Positions 39,252-50,284 of a DNA stretch of 64,000 nt are shown here, in pieces. This DNA comes from Tretioscincus oriximinensis (Eukaryota > Chordata > Lepidosauria > Squamata > Gymnophthalmidae). Positions within the stretch are counted from its first letter, which is position 1, and every line of letters begins with the position of its first letter. The position numbers and the translations under genes were made by a program. The notes beneath the pieces are model-generated. The model made no database searches, had not been told where the DNA came from, and worked only from the letters and a program-made list of their open reading frames with translations. The DNA lies in assembly GCA_022410635.1 (NCBI GenBank), contig JAJVDF010000002.1:1881812-1945811 (forward strand). The letters are read 5' to 3'.

Positions 39252-39933
39252 TTAACGCATCTTGTTCTTTTTTTNAAAAAAAATATTTTTATTGAATTTT
39301 TCGTAACAGACATACACAGCACTTAAAACAAAATCAAAAATAACTTCTCCCACCCACCTCCCCCCTGTTGGACCATGAAGAAACCTGGCATATGCAATCA
39401 ATATATCAATTTAAGATTAAGCATCAGAGCTATCATTTCTTTTAAGAGAACGTGTATATGTACATCATCCGTAATGGCCTTAAAATAAATACATCCCCAT
39501 CTTTGTATCCAATTTACCCTCACCGGTATATTCATAAAACTATGTCTCTTATCCCGAATAGCGTCAAATAACATCATCCCTGCCACATATTCATACCATA
39601 ANGTTAAAGTCCATTTTGCTCTGTCCTTCCAACCTCTAGCTACAACTATATGAGCAGCATATATGGCTTGCTTTATTACATAAGTCACATCTAGGGTTGA
39701 GTTCATAATCGTTATATCATTCATTATCCAAGATTTATTTGTAAGTAAGTCCAGTGATATTTTTCAGCTCTTCACAAATCGTATTAACAAATCCTTTTAG
39801 TTGGGGGCATTCGGCCCACATATGTAAATATGAACCTAATGTAGGACAACCGTGCCAGCATTGTGTAGAGGCTACTGTTATATGCGCCATTTGTCTTGGC
39901 GTTATATACCATCGGTTAACGCATCTTGTTCTT
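39252..39933 (-). pseudogene. L1-like LINE insertion with 18-bp target-site duplications
   Basis: TTAACGCATCTTGTTCTT occurs at 39252-39269 and again at 39916-39933, bracketing the element 39270-39915. On the minus strand the 5' part encodes HIVVARGWKDRAKWTL then LWYEYVAGMMLFDAIRDKRH, the L1 ORF2 C-terminal block, followed by a 3' UTR, an AATAAA-type word (CAATAAAAATA) and a poly(A) tail next to the target site. It is 5'-truncated, as usual for L1. A perfect duplication of this length is strong evidence of target-primed insertion and of relative youth. Confidence 0.92.
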
Positions 39934-41004
39934 ATCTTTGCAGTATATTCCGAGTTCCGTCATTCTGTCAGATCCTGTGCACGGATTTTCTGTGCACATG
40001 ATTCTCTCTCCCATCAGCCTTTTTGTTTGCTGGCTTTCAAGAGGAAGTACAGCAGCCCCTCTTCAAATGCTATTGGGTAATTTGCTACCAATCAGGTTCC
40101 TTCGCCTCTCACCCTCACAGTCTCTTACTTGCTAGAACTATTCACATTATCACAACCTTCCTGTGATAACCCAGCTGTTTTTCGCAGTAAACCATTAATC
40201 TGGTAATTGGTTCTGAAACCCAAAACCTGTTGGTAAATATAACAGCCTGGTAAGGCAAATGCATTGAAGTATCTGCACTGTTTCAAACCAGAATTATTCA
40301 GCAATGGCCCTTCANATCATTTGTACCTAGAGGCTAAATGATGCCCCCATCGTCATTAGCCATGATGGCAGGGAATGATAGAAGCTGACATTTTGGAGGG
40401 GCAAAAGTTGGCCATTACATAAATAGCGCCTATTGAGAGATGTAGAGCAATTTCAGATGGTACTTAGAAGATGAGCATAGTGCAACCTTCCTAACCATTT
40501 TTCTTGCGCAACTAAGATGTTTGTGCACCAAGATGTCCAGTTTGGTGAGCTTTGCTTTTGTCTTTAGTTATATCAAAGAAGCTGCCAACCATAAGCTAGT
40601 TATTAGAATACTTGAGTTGCCTTTTTCAACAATGCCCCACATTTGCCTTAGTGTTTTCCAAAGCCCTGGCAATCTACAGTAAAGGTGGGAAATCTGTTGC
40701 ATTTCAACTCTCATTCCTTTCAGCCAACCTTTCATTTAACTTAAGAGAAGCTCTTCTGGCCACCTGATCTCATATTCTGCCTCAAATAGTGGTTTACCAA
40801 TGGCTTCTGGATAATTCAAGAAGAAGACAAAAGCAATTTTCAGCAACCACAATCCTGNCTGTCTCTAACTGTACATACAATCCATTGAACTATCCACTCC
40901 ATTTCAAGGTACGTGTGGGTGTCAGGAGACCCTTACGGGCAAACTTGCACTTGACAACATTCAATGGTTTTGCCACATTATATTCCTAATACATAAACGT
41001 TTTA
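39934..41004. other. Intergenic, no gene recognised
   Basis: About 1.1 kb of unique-looking sequence; no gene or classifiable repeat. Confidence 0.5.
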
Positions 41005-41240
41005 GGTTAGAATTGCAGAGGAGGATCTCCTGACTGTACCACCTCTTTCAATGAGAAGAGGGTGGGAACCCGGTGTAGAGCGTTCTCCGTGGTAGCCCCC
41101 AGACTATAGAACAGTCTCCCTTTGATGTGAATCAACCACCATCTCTCTATGCATTCAGAAAATGCTTGAAGATGCACCTCATTAATCTGGCCTTTGGCTG
41201 AAAAAACTGCTCTCCCTTGGATGGAATCAAAGGAACAGAT
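41005..41240 (-). mobile_element. L2-like LINE 3' UTR fragment
   Basis: CTTTGGCTGAAAAAAC, ATTCAGAAAATGCTTGAAGA and GAGGATCTCCTGACTGTACC match words of the L2-like 3' UTR at 41563-41960, here shuffled in short range. The order is irregular, so strand and extent are approximate. Confidence 0.45.
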
Positions 41241-41562
41241 ACTTGATTTACCCAAATCAAGCAGAGACAGACAGCCTTGAAAACACACAGCAGAAAACTA
41301 TGTCTCTTCTCAAGGCTGGTTGTCTCTGATTGTTCTGGGTAAACCAAATTTCTGCCCTATCTTCTTGATTTCGTTATCTTGTCAATATTTTCCTGGNCTT
41401 CAAATCACAAACCCGAGACGTTTAGCAGACAAAACAACAAACTTTGCAATCAGTTTAAATGCTTCTGGCTTATGAAAGGACAATTTCAAACAGTTTGGTT
41501 TTAAAATAATAATCTTTTTAAAAATGTCTTAAGTTACTGGTGGAAGGGATAGGAGTGTCCAC

Positions 41563-41960
41563 CCTTATTTATTTATTCACATTTCCATCCCGTCCTATAC
41601 CAGAAGGTCTCAGGGTGGTTAACAATAAAAACCAAATTAACATATTAAAACAATAACATCTGAAAGAAGGGAAGGGGAAGCAGTTTTTTCAGCCTAAGGG
41701 CAGGTTAAAGAGGTGCATCTTCAAGCATTTCCTGAATGCAAACAGAGATGGTGATTGATGCAGCACAAGGGGGAGACTCTTCCATAGTCTGGGGGTTGCC
41801 ATGGAAAAGGCCGTATCCCGGGTTCCCACCCTCTTTGCCACAGAGAGAGGCGGTACAGTCAGGAGGTCCTCCTTTGCAGATCTTAAGGCACAGGCAAGTT
41901 GATGTGGGCAAAGGCCCACCTTTGGTTATTTGGGGGGCCAAGTTGAACGCCTCCCCTAAT
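41563..41960 (-). mobile_element. L2-like LINE 3' UTR and tail, best copy
   Basis: Starts with (TTTAT)n and TTTCCATCCCGTCCTATACC, AGAAGGTCTCAGGGTGG (tail region), then TTCAGCCTAAGGGCAGGTTA, CAAGGGGGAGACTCTTCCAT and GGTCCTCCTTTGCAGATCTT. The same order is found at 29930-30110 joined to L2 reverse transcriptase, which identifies the family. The terminal CCTTCTGGTATAGGACGGGA reappears as the tail of SINEs at 7606 and 42625. Confidence 0.8.
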
Positions 41961-41983
41961 GCTTGCTCAGGCTTCCTCTAGAC

Positions 41984-42171
41984 CAGACCTGGGCAAGACG
42001 TGGCCCGAGGGCCACATGCGNCCCTCCTACTGTCTCTGACCGGCCCGCCCCTCTTAGCTCAGAGTTATATACAGTATTGGGTAGAACTGAGTTAACTATA
42101 TTAATCCGGCTCTCTAAANCNACCCCAATTTCTCATGCGGCCCCTTGGGAAAAATTAATTGCCCACCCCTG
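41984..42171. mobile_element. hAT-type MITE, 188 bp, with 8-bp target-site duplication
   Basis: CTCTAGAC at 41976-41983 and 42172-42179 flank the element. The ends CAGACCTGGGCAAGACGTGG and GAAAAATTAATTGCCCACCC then CTG give a CAG--CTGGGCAA TIR. The interior has inverted GGCCACATGCG/CATGCGGCCCC words. An 8-bp duplication and CAGG-type ends are diagnostic for hAT. Confidence 0.92.
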
Positions 42172-42179
42172 CTCTAGAC

Positions 42180-42624
42180 ATCAAGAGGAAATAATGAGCA
42201 TTTTAAAGAAGAGAGCATTTCTTCCCTTTTGCCTTCCCCCTAGTGGAAGATGCCCATTGCCAGTGTGAAATGCAATGAGTGGCTAGCCATGCAGAGGTTA
42301 TCACATGGACGGGTGGGTGCAGATGCGTAGTGGTCCGCAAAGGGGTGACACCGCAGACCTATTGCTGCACTCACAGCACGTGCTCACCTCTGGTGGCTCA
42401 TGCCAGAATGTGTGTTGGTGGGGGCGGGGGACGGGCCTTGTGCTCTCTGTCCAATCCCCTCTGAGGTGATGGACAGTTTTTTAGTGCACTTGGGTCACTT
42501 ATAGTGACAATCAACACAACACCTTTTAGTAACTGAGATAAGACTGCCAAACTCCATGATTTGTTATCCTTTTCTATCCGCATCCCAACTTTAGTATTTG
42601 AAAATATGGCTGAACGAGCTGGTG
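42180..42624. other. Intergenic, no gene recognised
   Basis: No supported feature. A G-rich run (GGGGGCGGGGGACGGG) lies at 42419-42434. Confidence 0.5.
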
Positions 42625-42885
42625 CTGCACTATTTATTTATTTATTTGTACTTGTATCCTGCCCTATACCCGAAGGTCTCAGGGTGGCCAACCATAAGGT
42701 GGCGCACATAGTTTTTGTTGCTTTCTCCACAACAGACACCCTGTGAAGTAGGTGGGGCTGAGAGAGTTCAAAGAACTGTGACTGGCCCAAGGTCACTCAG
42801 CTGGCTTTCATGGATGNGTGGGGAATNGAACTAGGAGACTACCAGATAAGAGTCCCACACTCTAACCACTACACCAAACTGGTAG
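42625..42885 (-). mobile_element. tRNA-derived SINE (family B), L2-type tail
   Basis: (TTTAT)n, GTATCCTGCCCTATACCCGA then AGGTCTCAGGGTGGCC; ACACCCTGTGAAGTAGGTGG; AACTAGGAGACTACCAGATA; CACTACACCAAACTGG. Full length. Confidence 0.88.
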
Positions 42886-43600
42886 GAACCAGACAGTCCA
42901 TCACGAGTGCAAAAACAGAGTTTATAAGAAAANGTGACGAGTCCTTCATTTTCTTAAAATTTTATTAAAAAAAAGGAAAGGGGTGGCAGAGACCTGGCAT
43001 AACCTCCTCCACAGCCCTCCTCCCACAACACAGCTGGACTTTGGCTGCAACAAAATGGATCCTTCCTGTGTGCCTTCTGATTATGCATTTTGCCATTGTG
43101 CAGGTCAGTCTCCACTATATCTAAACACAGTGATGCTGAGGGAAGATGTTAAAGGCCTTGCTGTAATTCATTCCTGGAAGCCCTCAAGCAGGATATCGAC
43201 ATAACATGATGCTACTCACTGGGGCTCCACAGAGAAATTCGCAGTTGATATAATCTTGATTCCTCTTGAAAGGTATTTCTGCTGCACACTGNATTTCTCT
43301 TGCTTTAAAAACAAAATAATCCACTACTTTTTCCCTCCCCTTTTTCATTATAAATTTACACACTGGAATTAGAGTGATTCACAAAATAAGAGCACTGCCG
43401 TCGCAGGCCAAGGTCACAAAAATATCTTGCAGGGATTAAAAACAAGGGTCAGNCATTGTTTCCCATGTTAGATAATAGCAACAAAGAAGCAACCATTATA
43501 TTACATCTGTGAGAACAAGGAGGGGAATCTGACTGAAGTTGCCTCTCCATGACATGTTTAGCTTCACTTGTTCTTATAAATCGGGAAAAACACATTTGTG
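42886..43600. other. Intergenic, no gene recognised
   Basis: Nothing supported. Confidence 0.45.
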
Positions 43601-43609
43601 ACGCCGCCC

Positions 43610-43765
43610 CAACTACCTTCAGTTTTCCATGCAGCTCTGTCACAATACCTTGCATTCTTGTCACATGACAAGTCCCATAAGTCATTGCTGCGCTTGCCTT
43701 ACTACAATTCCCAGCATTCTCTGCCAGCCGAGAATCAACAAATTTTTACATCACGCCACAAGTTG
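43610..43765. repeat. Dispersed repeat carrying a ZNF143-like site (copy 1)
   Basis: CTACCTTCAGTTTTCCATGC through to CATTCTCTGCCAGCCGAGAA and TTTTTACATC can be aligned with 49905-50055. It contains ACTACAATTCCCAGCATTCT at 43701-43720, a near-consensus ZNF143 (Staf) site. Confidence 0.6.
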
Positions 43766-44214
43766 TTGTGATCCACACAAACGCTTTAGTATAGATGATA
43801 AAGTAAAAGTAACTTTTTTCCCCATAATTCTCTTGCATGGGAGTACTGCATCAGAGGACGCATTGGCATGAGTTTTTCTGAATTTATTTCCAACATATGG
43901 CACTTAATCCTTCATTGCAACCAGCAGGTCCACAATGGACACCAGTTGATTCTTGTGTTATTTAATAAAGCACGTGCTTCAGGAATGACTAATGTTTACA
44001 CCTACCCTTTAAACCTGTTTCACCCAAGCAGCTGTTCATTAAACAGGAAGTAAGTGATGTTTAGGAGGGAGATTGTGAGAAAAAGAAAATCCCAGCAAAT
44101 ATGAAATACGTCAAAACCATGTCAGAACAATAATTTTACAGCCGCACACTGGGCTTTACTCTGGAATATATCTTAGAGGGGAAGATAATACACACTATGG
44201 TAGCCCCTGAATGT

Positions 44215-44370
44215 CAAGCCCCATCTCATAAGACTCAAATCGCCCAAGTCCAACATTCCATGGTCTATNATTGGTCTTTATGAACCAATGACAGGGCTCA
44301 GTACTTTGAACTCGGTGGTGCCATAGGCTGCCTGGGAATCTGCCCAACATGGCTGGGGGGACAGCCTCTG
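44215..44370. mobile_element. LINE-derived fragment (shares words with 32536 and 61500)
   Basis: CAACATTCCATGGTCTAT, TTGGTCTTTATGAACCAATG and ACAGGGCTCAGTACTTTGAA correspond to the region preceding the reverse transcriptase scraps at 32570 and 61511. Confidence 0.5.
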
Positions 44371-44937
44371 GAGAGAGGGCTACTGACATGCACAAGCCGT
44401 GGGTCTCCACCATGCCACATCAGAACAGAGGAGGGAGGTAGAGCTGCAAAGGCAGGATCTAGGAGCCACCTTCCCTCACGAACTGGAGCTGCATTGGGGA
44501 TGGGGGGNGGGGGCGGGAAGGCTGCCTTACCAACCCAATTTTGTGGGCTTACCCACTACTCCGAACTAAAGACTGCACCTGTACACCATTTTTAAAAAGC
44601 AACTCCATCAAAAGCAGCTTCGAGTTGTAAGTGTGTGGAGACTGGCGCTCCCAAACCATCTCTCATTTGTTGCCCTTTAACTTGGTTTTGAAGCTGCATG
44701 ATGTGGATACTAACAGCTCTTAACTACATTTGATCCGCTTCTTAACAATGATTTTACACCCTGTATGGACGCAGACATATAGTACGCTGTAGAAAAAGGT
44801 CCAGTAATATGCCGCATTCCTATTTCCCCCCCCCCCCTCCCTTTATCACTCCAGCACAATCACACAATTTCCGACTTTCGTCTCTATAATCATACTTAGA
44901 AGACCATAAAAATGACCATGAAAAGACTCAGAAGGTT
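44371..44937. other. Intergenic, no gene recognised
   Basis: G-rich patch at 44495-44517 and a C13 tract at about 44826-44839. Otherwise nothing. Confidence 0.45.
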
Positions 44938-45052
44938 CAGCAAGGGGACTTGGAGCATGTGGAGACTAATCAAGAACTTCTTGTTAGCCTCCAAGTGCTA
45001 CAAGNCCCCTTGATGGACTTTCTGAACCAAGACTAACACGGCTATTTCTTTG
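44938..45052. mobile_element. Penelope-like element 3' ends, inverted pair
   Basis: TTCAGCAAGGGGACTTGGAG with CATGTGGAGACTAATCAAGA (minus-type) is followed at once by TCTTGTTAGCCTCCAAGTGC and CCCTTGATGGACTTTCTGAA then ACACGGCTATTTCTTTGAA (plus-type). Two 3' termini are thus joined tail-in, forming a palindrome of about 110 bases. Confidence 0.7.
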
Positions 45053-45060
45053 AAATGAAA

Positions 45061-45148
45061 AGACCCAGATCCTGATAGAATCAGGTAGAGAACCAAACTA
45101 ACAAAGACCCAGATCCTGATAGAATCAGGTAGAGAACCAAACTAACAA
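45061..45148. repeat. Perfect 44-bp tandem duplication
   Basis: AGACCCAGATCCTGATAGAA followed by TCAGGTAGAGAACCAAACTA and ACAA occurs at 45061-45104 and again at 45105-45148. No differences seen. It starts just after the Penelope-like palindrome. Confidence 0.95.
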
Positions 45149-45342
45149 CCCATTCCAGAATTCCTTGTTAATAAGAAACTGGATTCTTTGTTGCTCATGA
45201 GAAGTATTTCCTTGCCAGCCAGTGTGAACAAGAGCCTTAGTGTTCCATCATCCGTTGTTCCCTCAGATCCAGACACTTTTGTTTCCTACCACTTGACAGC
45301 CTGCCCACCAGGGGCCTTTCACGCGTTCAGTAGCACTCTTAA

Positions 45343-45522
45343 GGCCCTGTCCCCACTGAGCCTTATTCTGGGTTATGTCTCGGTACAGAACTTGGTCATC
45401 CACATGCCAGTGTAGGCTGTGGCAGGCCCCATTCGGGGCCTGCCATAGCCTACACTAGCATGTAGATGGCAGGTTCCTATTGCAAGACATAGCCCAGAAT
45501 AAGGCGTANTGGGGACAGGGCC
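45343..45522. mobile_element. Complete foldback MITE (180 bp), GGCCCTGTCCCC family
   Basis: GGCCCTGTCCCCACTGAGCC at the left pairs with the right end GGCGTANTGGGGACAGGGCC. The pairing continues inward through CTTATTCTGGGTTATGTCTC, CATCCACATGCCAGTGTAGG and CTGTGGCAGGCCCC to the centre near 45428, so almost the whole element is one hairpin. Partial copies: 5595-5668, 15905-15985, 22601-22705, 47256-47355, 54370-54432. Confidence 0.8.
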
Positions 45523-45690
45523 GAAGTGTAATCTCCCAGTTCGATTCCACATGGGTGATCTTGAGTGATCACAGTTCTTTAGAACTCTCTCAGCCAAACC
45601 TACTTCACAGGGTGTCTGTTGTGGAGAAAGTAACGAAAGCTATGTAAACCACGCTTTGGTGAAAGGGGCACTATAAATAAATGCTGTTAT
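45523..45690 (+). mobile_element. tRNA-derived SINE (family B), 5'-truncated at the MITE
   Basis: GAAGTGTAATCTCCCAGTTC then GATTCCACATGGGTGATC, TTCACAGGGTGTCTGTTGTG and CACTATAAATAAATGCTGTT. The first 20 or so bases of the head are missing, the break being exactly at the MITE end. Confidence 0.75.
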
Positions 45691-46190
45691 TATCATCATA
45701 TCAACATCACCATCATCATTGCCAGTTAAGTTTCCTACCCCAAAGCTGAGAAACGAAACTGGAACCACCAAGTTGGCTGAAAGTCCAGCCTGGGGAATCT
45801 GAGTTTAGCAAACACAAAGATGAAACAGGCCAAGCTTTCTGTCCACTGTCCTGCCAATCTCATCTGAATTNTTGGCCTTTTTATAGTTGGATCTACACTA
45901 TACTATTGCCAGACATACTTTCTCAGCCACCCACACACGTGATTGCAGATATGAGCTAATACTGTTTTGGAAGTATAGACCAGGCGCCAGTTGTGAACAA
46001 TAACAAACAACTTCTGGTTTTTCATCTTCTGACAGCATTTATGTTTCCGACTTTGTGGTTATCAATTAAATTTCAACCTGCTTTTCTATACCATTATTTC
46101 ACAATCGCAAGTGCTTATTTTAAAGTCTTGGATGCCTAACAATTTCACACCAAGTAGCAGCAGCAGCGTCAGCAGTCCAAATGTGAAGGG
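45691..46190. other. Intergenic, no gene recognised
   Basis: CATCATCAT simple run at about 45695-45720. Otherwise nothing supported. Confidence 0.45.
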
Positions 46191-46224
46191 AATGAAATGG
46201 GAATTGCTTTTGTGCTGGTTGCAG

Positions 46225-46313
46225 GCCTGCTGGGAAGTGTAGTCCAAACAGCAAGCAGCCTTTTCCGTCCAGCCTGTGAAGGCCCTGCAGACTACAGTTC
46301 CCAGCTTGCACTG
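46225..46313. promoter_or_regulatory. Inverted pair of ZNF143/Staf-like sites
   Basis: CTGGGAAGTGTAGTCC at 46230-46245 (minus-strand ACTACACTTCCCAG) and ACTACAGTTCCCAGCTTGCA at 46291-46310 (plus strand) are two good matches to the ACTACAATTCCCAGCATGC-type motif, 45 bases apart and facing each other. A promoter role would need a transcript; no coding exon is visible beside it. Confidence 0.5.
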
Positions 46314-47255
46314 CAGCCAGCTCTGCAGGAGGGGCAGGAGGATGCTTTCTCAGGCAATCTCCACTCAGTCTTGCCCACGGAAATAACTTTTCTGCTTACA
46401 GGAAGTTGCCTGGGGGACCCGCCTATCGTATATACAAAAAATCCCATCTCAACAGCATCAAGTTCCCCACCTCTGTCTACACTATGCCTACTCCATAAGG
46501 TGCCTGATTCAGAACGGTTATGTGACTTGCCCCAAACAACTTGCCTGTATGACTCCTTATAATCGTGACTCTGCAATCTGGGTGGACCATTTGACTAAGT
46601 TCTGACCTTGAACGGCTGAGCAATATTCACGTCAGCTGATTTCAGAAAGCTGTTATCTTTCTAGGCCAAAAGGGATTGCATCACCTTCCCATATCACGTT
46701 CGGAGAGGGAGAGGGGAGCTCCCAGCAGATATTGGCATCAGCTGCAGGGCCATCGTCCATAACTCAGTTTATAGTGAAGGCCTACTTCAATCCATTCCTG
46801 TAATTTCAGATTTAAATTTAACTGAGATTCTTGACTTTTCCTGTTCTGTACTTCACGATAGATTTTGCAATATGCAAGGAGAAGTAAAAACCCTGCTGCC
46901 TAGGGATTACTATTAGACTTTTGCTTAACAGAGTAAGAAGGGACGGATTTCACTATCGGTGGGTGGGTGGGTGTTGCCGGCACATGCTGAAGAAAAAGGG
47001 ATTGAAAAACAGCCAAAAGGTTACTAAGAAACAAATTAAAGTACTAATATCTCTTGGTCACCCTTTTACTCCAAACCAATTCTTCTTCAGTTATGAAAAC
47101 CTTTTCCACACTGGGACCTTATTTTGCATAAANCTGGCGTTTTAAGTAAAACAAATGGATCACTATTTGCCTATTTCTGCCCTGGAATCGACATGAAAAG
47201 GAAAAACTGAGGGATGTGGACAAGGTGCAGGGGGCTGTCGGTAGGCTCATCTGAG
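46314..47255. other. Intergenic, no gene recognised
   Basis: The + frame at 46197-46562 (121 codons) and the - frame at 46292-46576 overlap and neither shows a domain. Confidence 0.5.
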
Positions 47256-47355
47256 ATTATAGAAGGCTCATCTCAGAAGCTTTGCTAACATGTGGATGGA
47301 AAGCCCCTATTCCAAGATATAATCTGGAATAAGACCCAATGCAGAAAGGACTGAA
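47256..47355. mobile_element. Half copy of GGCCCTGTCCCC foldback MITE
   Basis: GCTAACATGTGGATGGAAAG, TATTCCAAGATATAATCTGG and AATAAGACCCAATGCAGAAA match the right arm of 45343-45522. Confidence 0.6.
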
Positions 47356-49904
47356 GNATGACCTTATGTTCTGGACTAACTCCCATTCTTTGGGCTCTCC
47401 AATTTCAAAGAAGCAGCTGTGTTGTTGATTCACATTTAGAGCATCTGATAAATGGGACATGTCACACAAGAAAAAAATGGGCAGCTTGAGCTATGGACAG
47501 GTCTGCTTTTTCTTCAGAAGTGCCCAGAAGTGATTGGAGCTGCTGTGCTTACGAACTCTCTCCTTCTCATTAGATTTCAAACAGTGATTAATTCAAATGC
47601 GGCCAAAGGCAGAGGGGATGATATAGCCTCCGGCATCTTTTCCATATCCCTNAGTTTTTTCCTTCCTTTCCAGATCCAGGGCAGACAACAGGCAAGCAGC
47701 GATCCTTCTAATCTTCTTAAAATGCCCATTTTGTGCAAAAGCAGAGGAGGAAAATGGAACCCGAAGGCATGGACAGAAATGATCTGACTTGCACCTTCTT
47801 TTTCTCATCACTCCTCGCTCTGACTCGCTAATGGCAATGAACAAGCAGCTATACCGTCTCCTGCATTCAGGGAACTGTGTTTGGCGTCCATAACTGCTTG
47901 CTGTTCTCAAACATCAGCAAAGAACGGAAAATTGTTGGGTTGCCCTTCCTGTCTTGACCAACTGCAGTGGAGAGTAGTGTATGCATACAAAGAAAGAAAA
48001 AAGTTTTAAATTGAAGAGACAGGTATTGAAAACTGTAAATATATTCTGTTGAAGAGACAGCCAAGTTGGTCAAGGCTTTATGGCAGGTACACAACATTTA
48101 AAAAGAAACAGTATTTCTCATGTTTGGACACCTTGTTCATTCCAAATACTTGATGTTCTTAGAGCTCTTTGCTGGGTTACGTAGCGTATTTAACTTATTA
48201 CATCAGTCACAATTCTTTCCGCTGGAAATGCAAAACCAACAATTGCACAAGAAGCGAAATTATTAGCATCATGTCTGTGCATGCAAAATTGCATTTAGCT
48301 GAAAAGCTCGTGGGCAATTTGACTTTGCAAAAGCCCTGGCTGTTCCAACATGCACTTGCCCTGTGTACTCAAACCCAAAGAGCAGAACCAAACACAGTTA
48401 TCCAGATCCCCAGGGATTTATAGAAAACAAACTCAGAAAGTACAACAGCTCCAATGGTTTACAATGTTGCTATCACAAGATAACTCGCCTTCTGTTCCTC
48501 CTATGTNGTCAACCTCCACCCACCAGAGCAATCATCCTTTACGCTGTAACACCTCAGTCCCCCTGCTCCTGGCAAGGACTCATCACCCAGCCCACATCAT
48601 CCCATAGCAGCCAGCCTTCTGCAGACTGATCCATAGCCTACTTCTTCATTGTTCCTGGCGCTCTGGGGGTGAAGGGGAGGGCAGAGCGTCCCCTGACCCA
48701 CTCCTAGAAGGTTGGAGAGACTCACAGTTTGGGTCTAGCTTGAGAATCTAAGACTTGAGGCCTGGCAGTAAATCCCCAGCCATTCTAACCATCAGCTCCC
48801 TTGGCTTCAATCCTGCAGAGACTTCAGGCTCTGCCTCCACAGGCCTCAGCTCAGTGCTCTCCTCTGCTTCCTCTTCTTGCTCCCCTGGGGAGTCTCTCTT
48901 GGCATGACAGCCTGGGTCATGACACTTGCAGCCCAAACCGCCCCAGCAAAAAATAAGCTCTTTTGCCTCCCTTTCTTTTCAGGAAGGCTGCTGCTTTAAT
49001 TTCTGCAAGGAGACCCTTTGCAGCAAGTCTCCATGTTATTTAACGTGTCCCCACTGAGTGCATTCTTGGAAAGTGACGAAGAACTCACAAGAGCATCATC
49101 TTTCCACATTGTTTGCTGTGTATTTGAAGAACTGCATGATGTGCTTCATCTGGTTAGAAGGAAGAAATGNCTCACCGGCAGTGAGAAATCTTGAGTCAAC
49201 GCAATCTGCAGCCTTTGATTCCTGAATCAAAAGTCTCTTTCCCTGCCACCCACTTTGCCACACATGCATTAGATGCAGTTAACCAGATGCAGGCAAAACA
49301 CCTTGTACAGCATTTCTATCCGAGCAGTGGAAGCAGTGCAAAAGAAAGGGGAAAACAGTATTCCATGTTAGGGATCCCTGGAGTTTAGCCAACTTTGACC
49401 TCTAATCCATGACGGCAGTCTAGATTGGTGCTCAAGGGACAAATCGAGAGAAGCAAAGTTGAAAGGTAATCATTCAGCTATTCAATGCCTTCTGGTATTA
49501 AAAGTTGCTACATAAAAGAGGTGAAAAAAGGAATGCCAATTTTAGACACTGACAAAGTTGCAGATCCAAATATGGGAAGTTGAATGCTCTCATAGATTAC
49601 TTTGTCTAGTTTTTTTCCAAATGCTTCTTCAATTTTGGGACTTTTGTATGACCAATAATGACAGCAACTGAAACAGAACTCTCAGAACAATGCTTTATAC
49701 CTTGTAAGTGTTCAAATGATGGCTATAATGGAGTTTGCTGGTATCTGTTCATACTTTCAGGTCCTTAACAAACGGTATATGCCTCATCGTGTACTTTGAA
49801 AACTATATTTTTAATTATCCAGATTATGGATGCCTCCTTACAACATGTCTTGTTTCACTATTTATTTTATACCTGGATAAAACATGTTCGCGAATCCGCC
49901 TCGC
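47356..49904. other. Intergenic, no gene recognised
   Basis: About 2.5 kb without classifiable repeats, coding exons or CpG islands. Frames of up to 111 codons are not supported by domain, splice or promoter evidence. Confidence 0.45.
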
Positions 49905-50060
49905 CTACCTTCAATTTTCCATGTTGTTTCCTGTTTCCCCGTTACATTTTCTTGTATTCTCACATCACATGTCCCTTAAGTCATTGGTGCACTTATTTTA
50001 CTACAATTCTCAACATTCTCTGCTAGCAGAGAGCCAATGAACTTATACATCTACCCTCAA
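49905..50060. repeat. Dispersed repeat carrying a ZNF143-like site (copy 2)
   Basis: CTACCTTCAATTTTCCATGT through CATTCTCTGCTAGCAGAGAG parallels 43610-43765. The site here is degraded to ACTACAATTCTCAACATTCT at 50000-50019. Confidence 0.6.
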
Positions 50061-50284
50061 AGTCTTGCGAGATTTTACCATTTTCCCACAATGGAAGCCC
50101 CACGAAGACTATATTTCAGATTTTAGAGAAATCCACTATGTGATCTGACAAACAGTGGTGGCTGGAAAATCTGAGATCATGGGGCTTTTTAGTGAGTGGA
50201 CCCATGGGGTGTTTCAACCAGATGTAAATACCACCTTGGTAAAAATCCTTTGTGGGGATGCAGCCCAAGTCTTTTGTATTTAGT

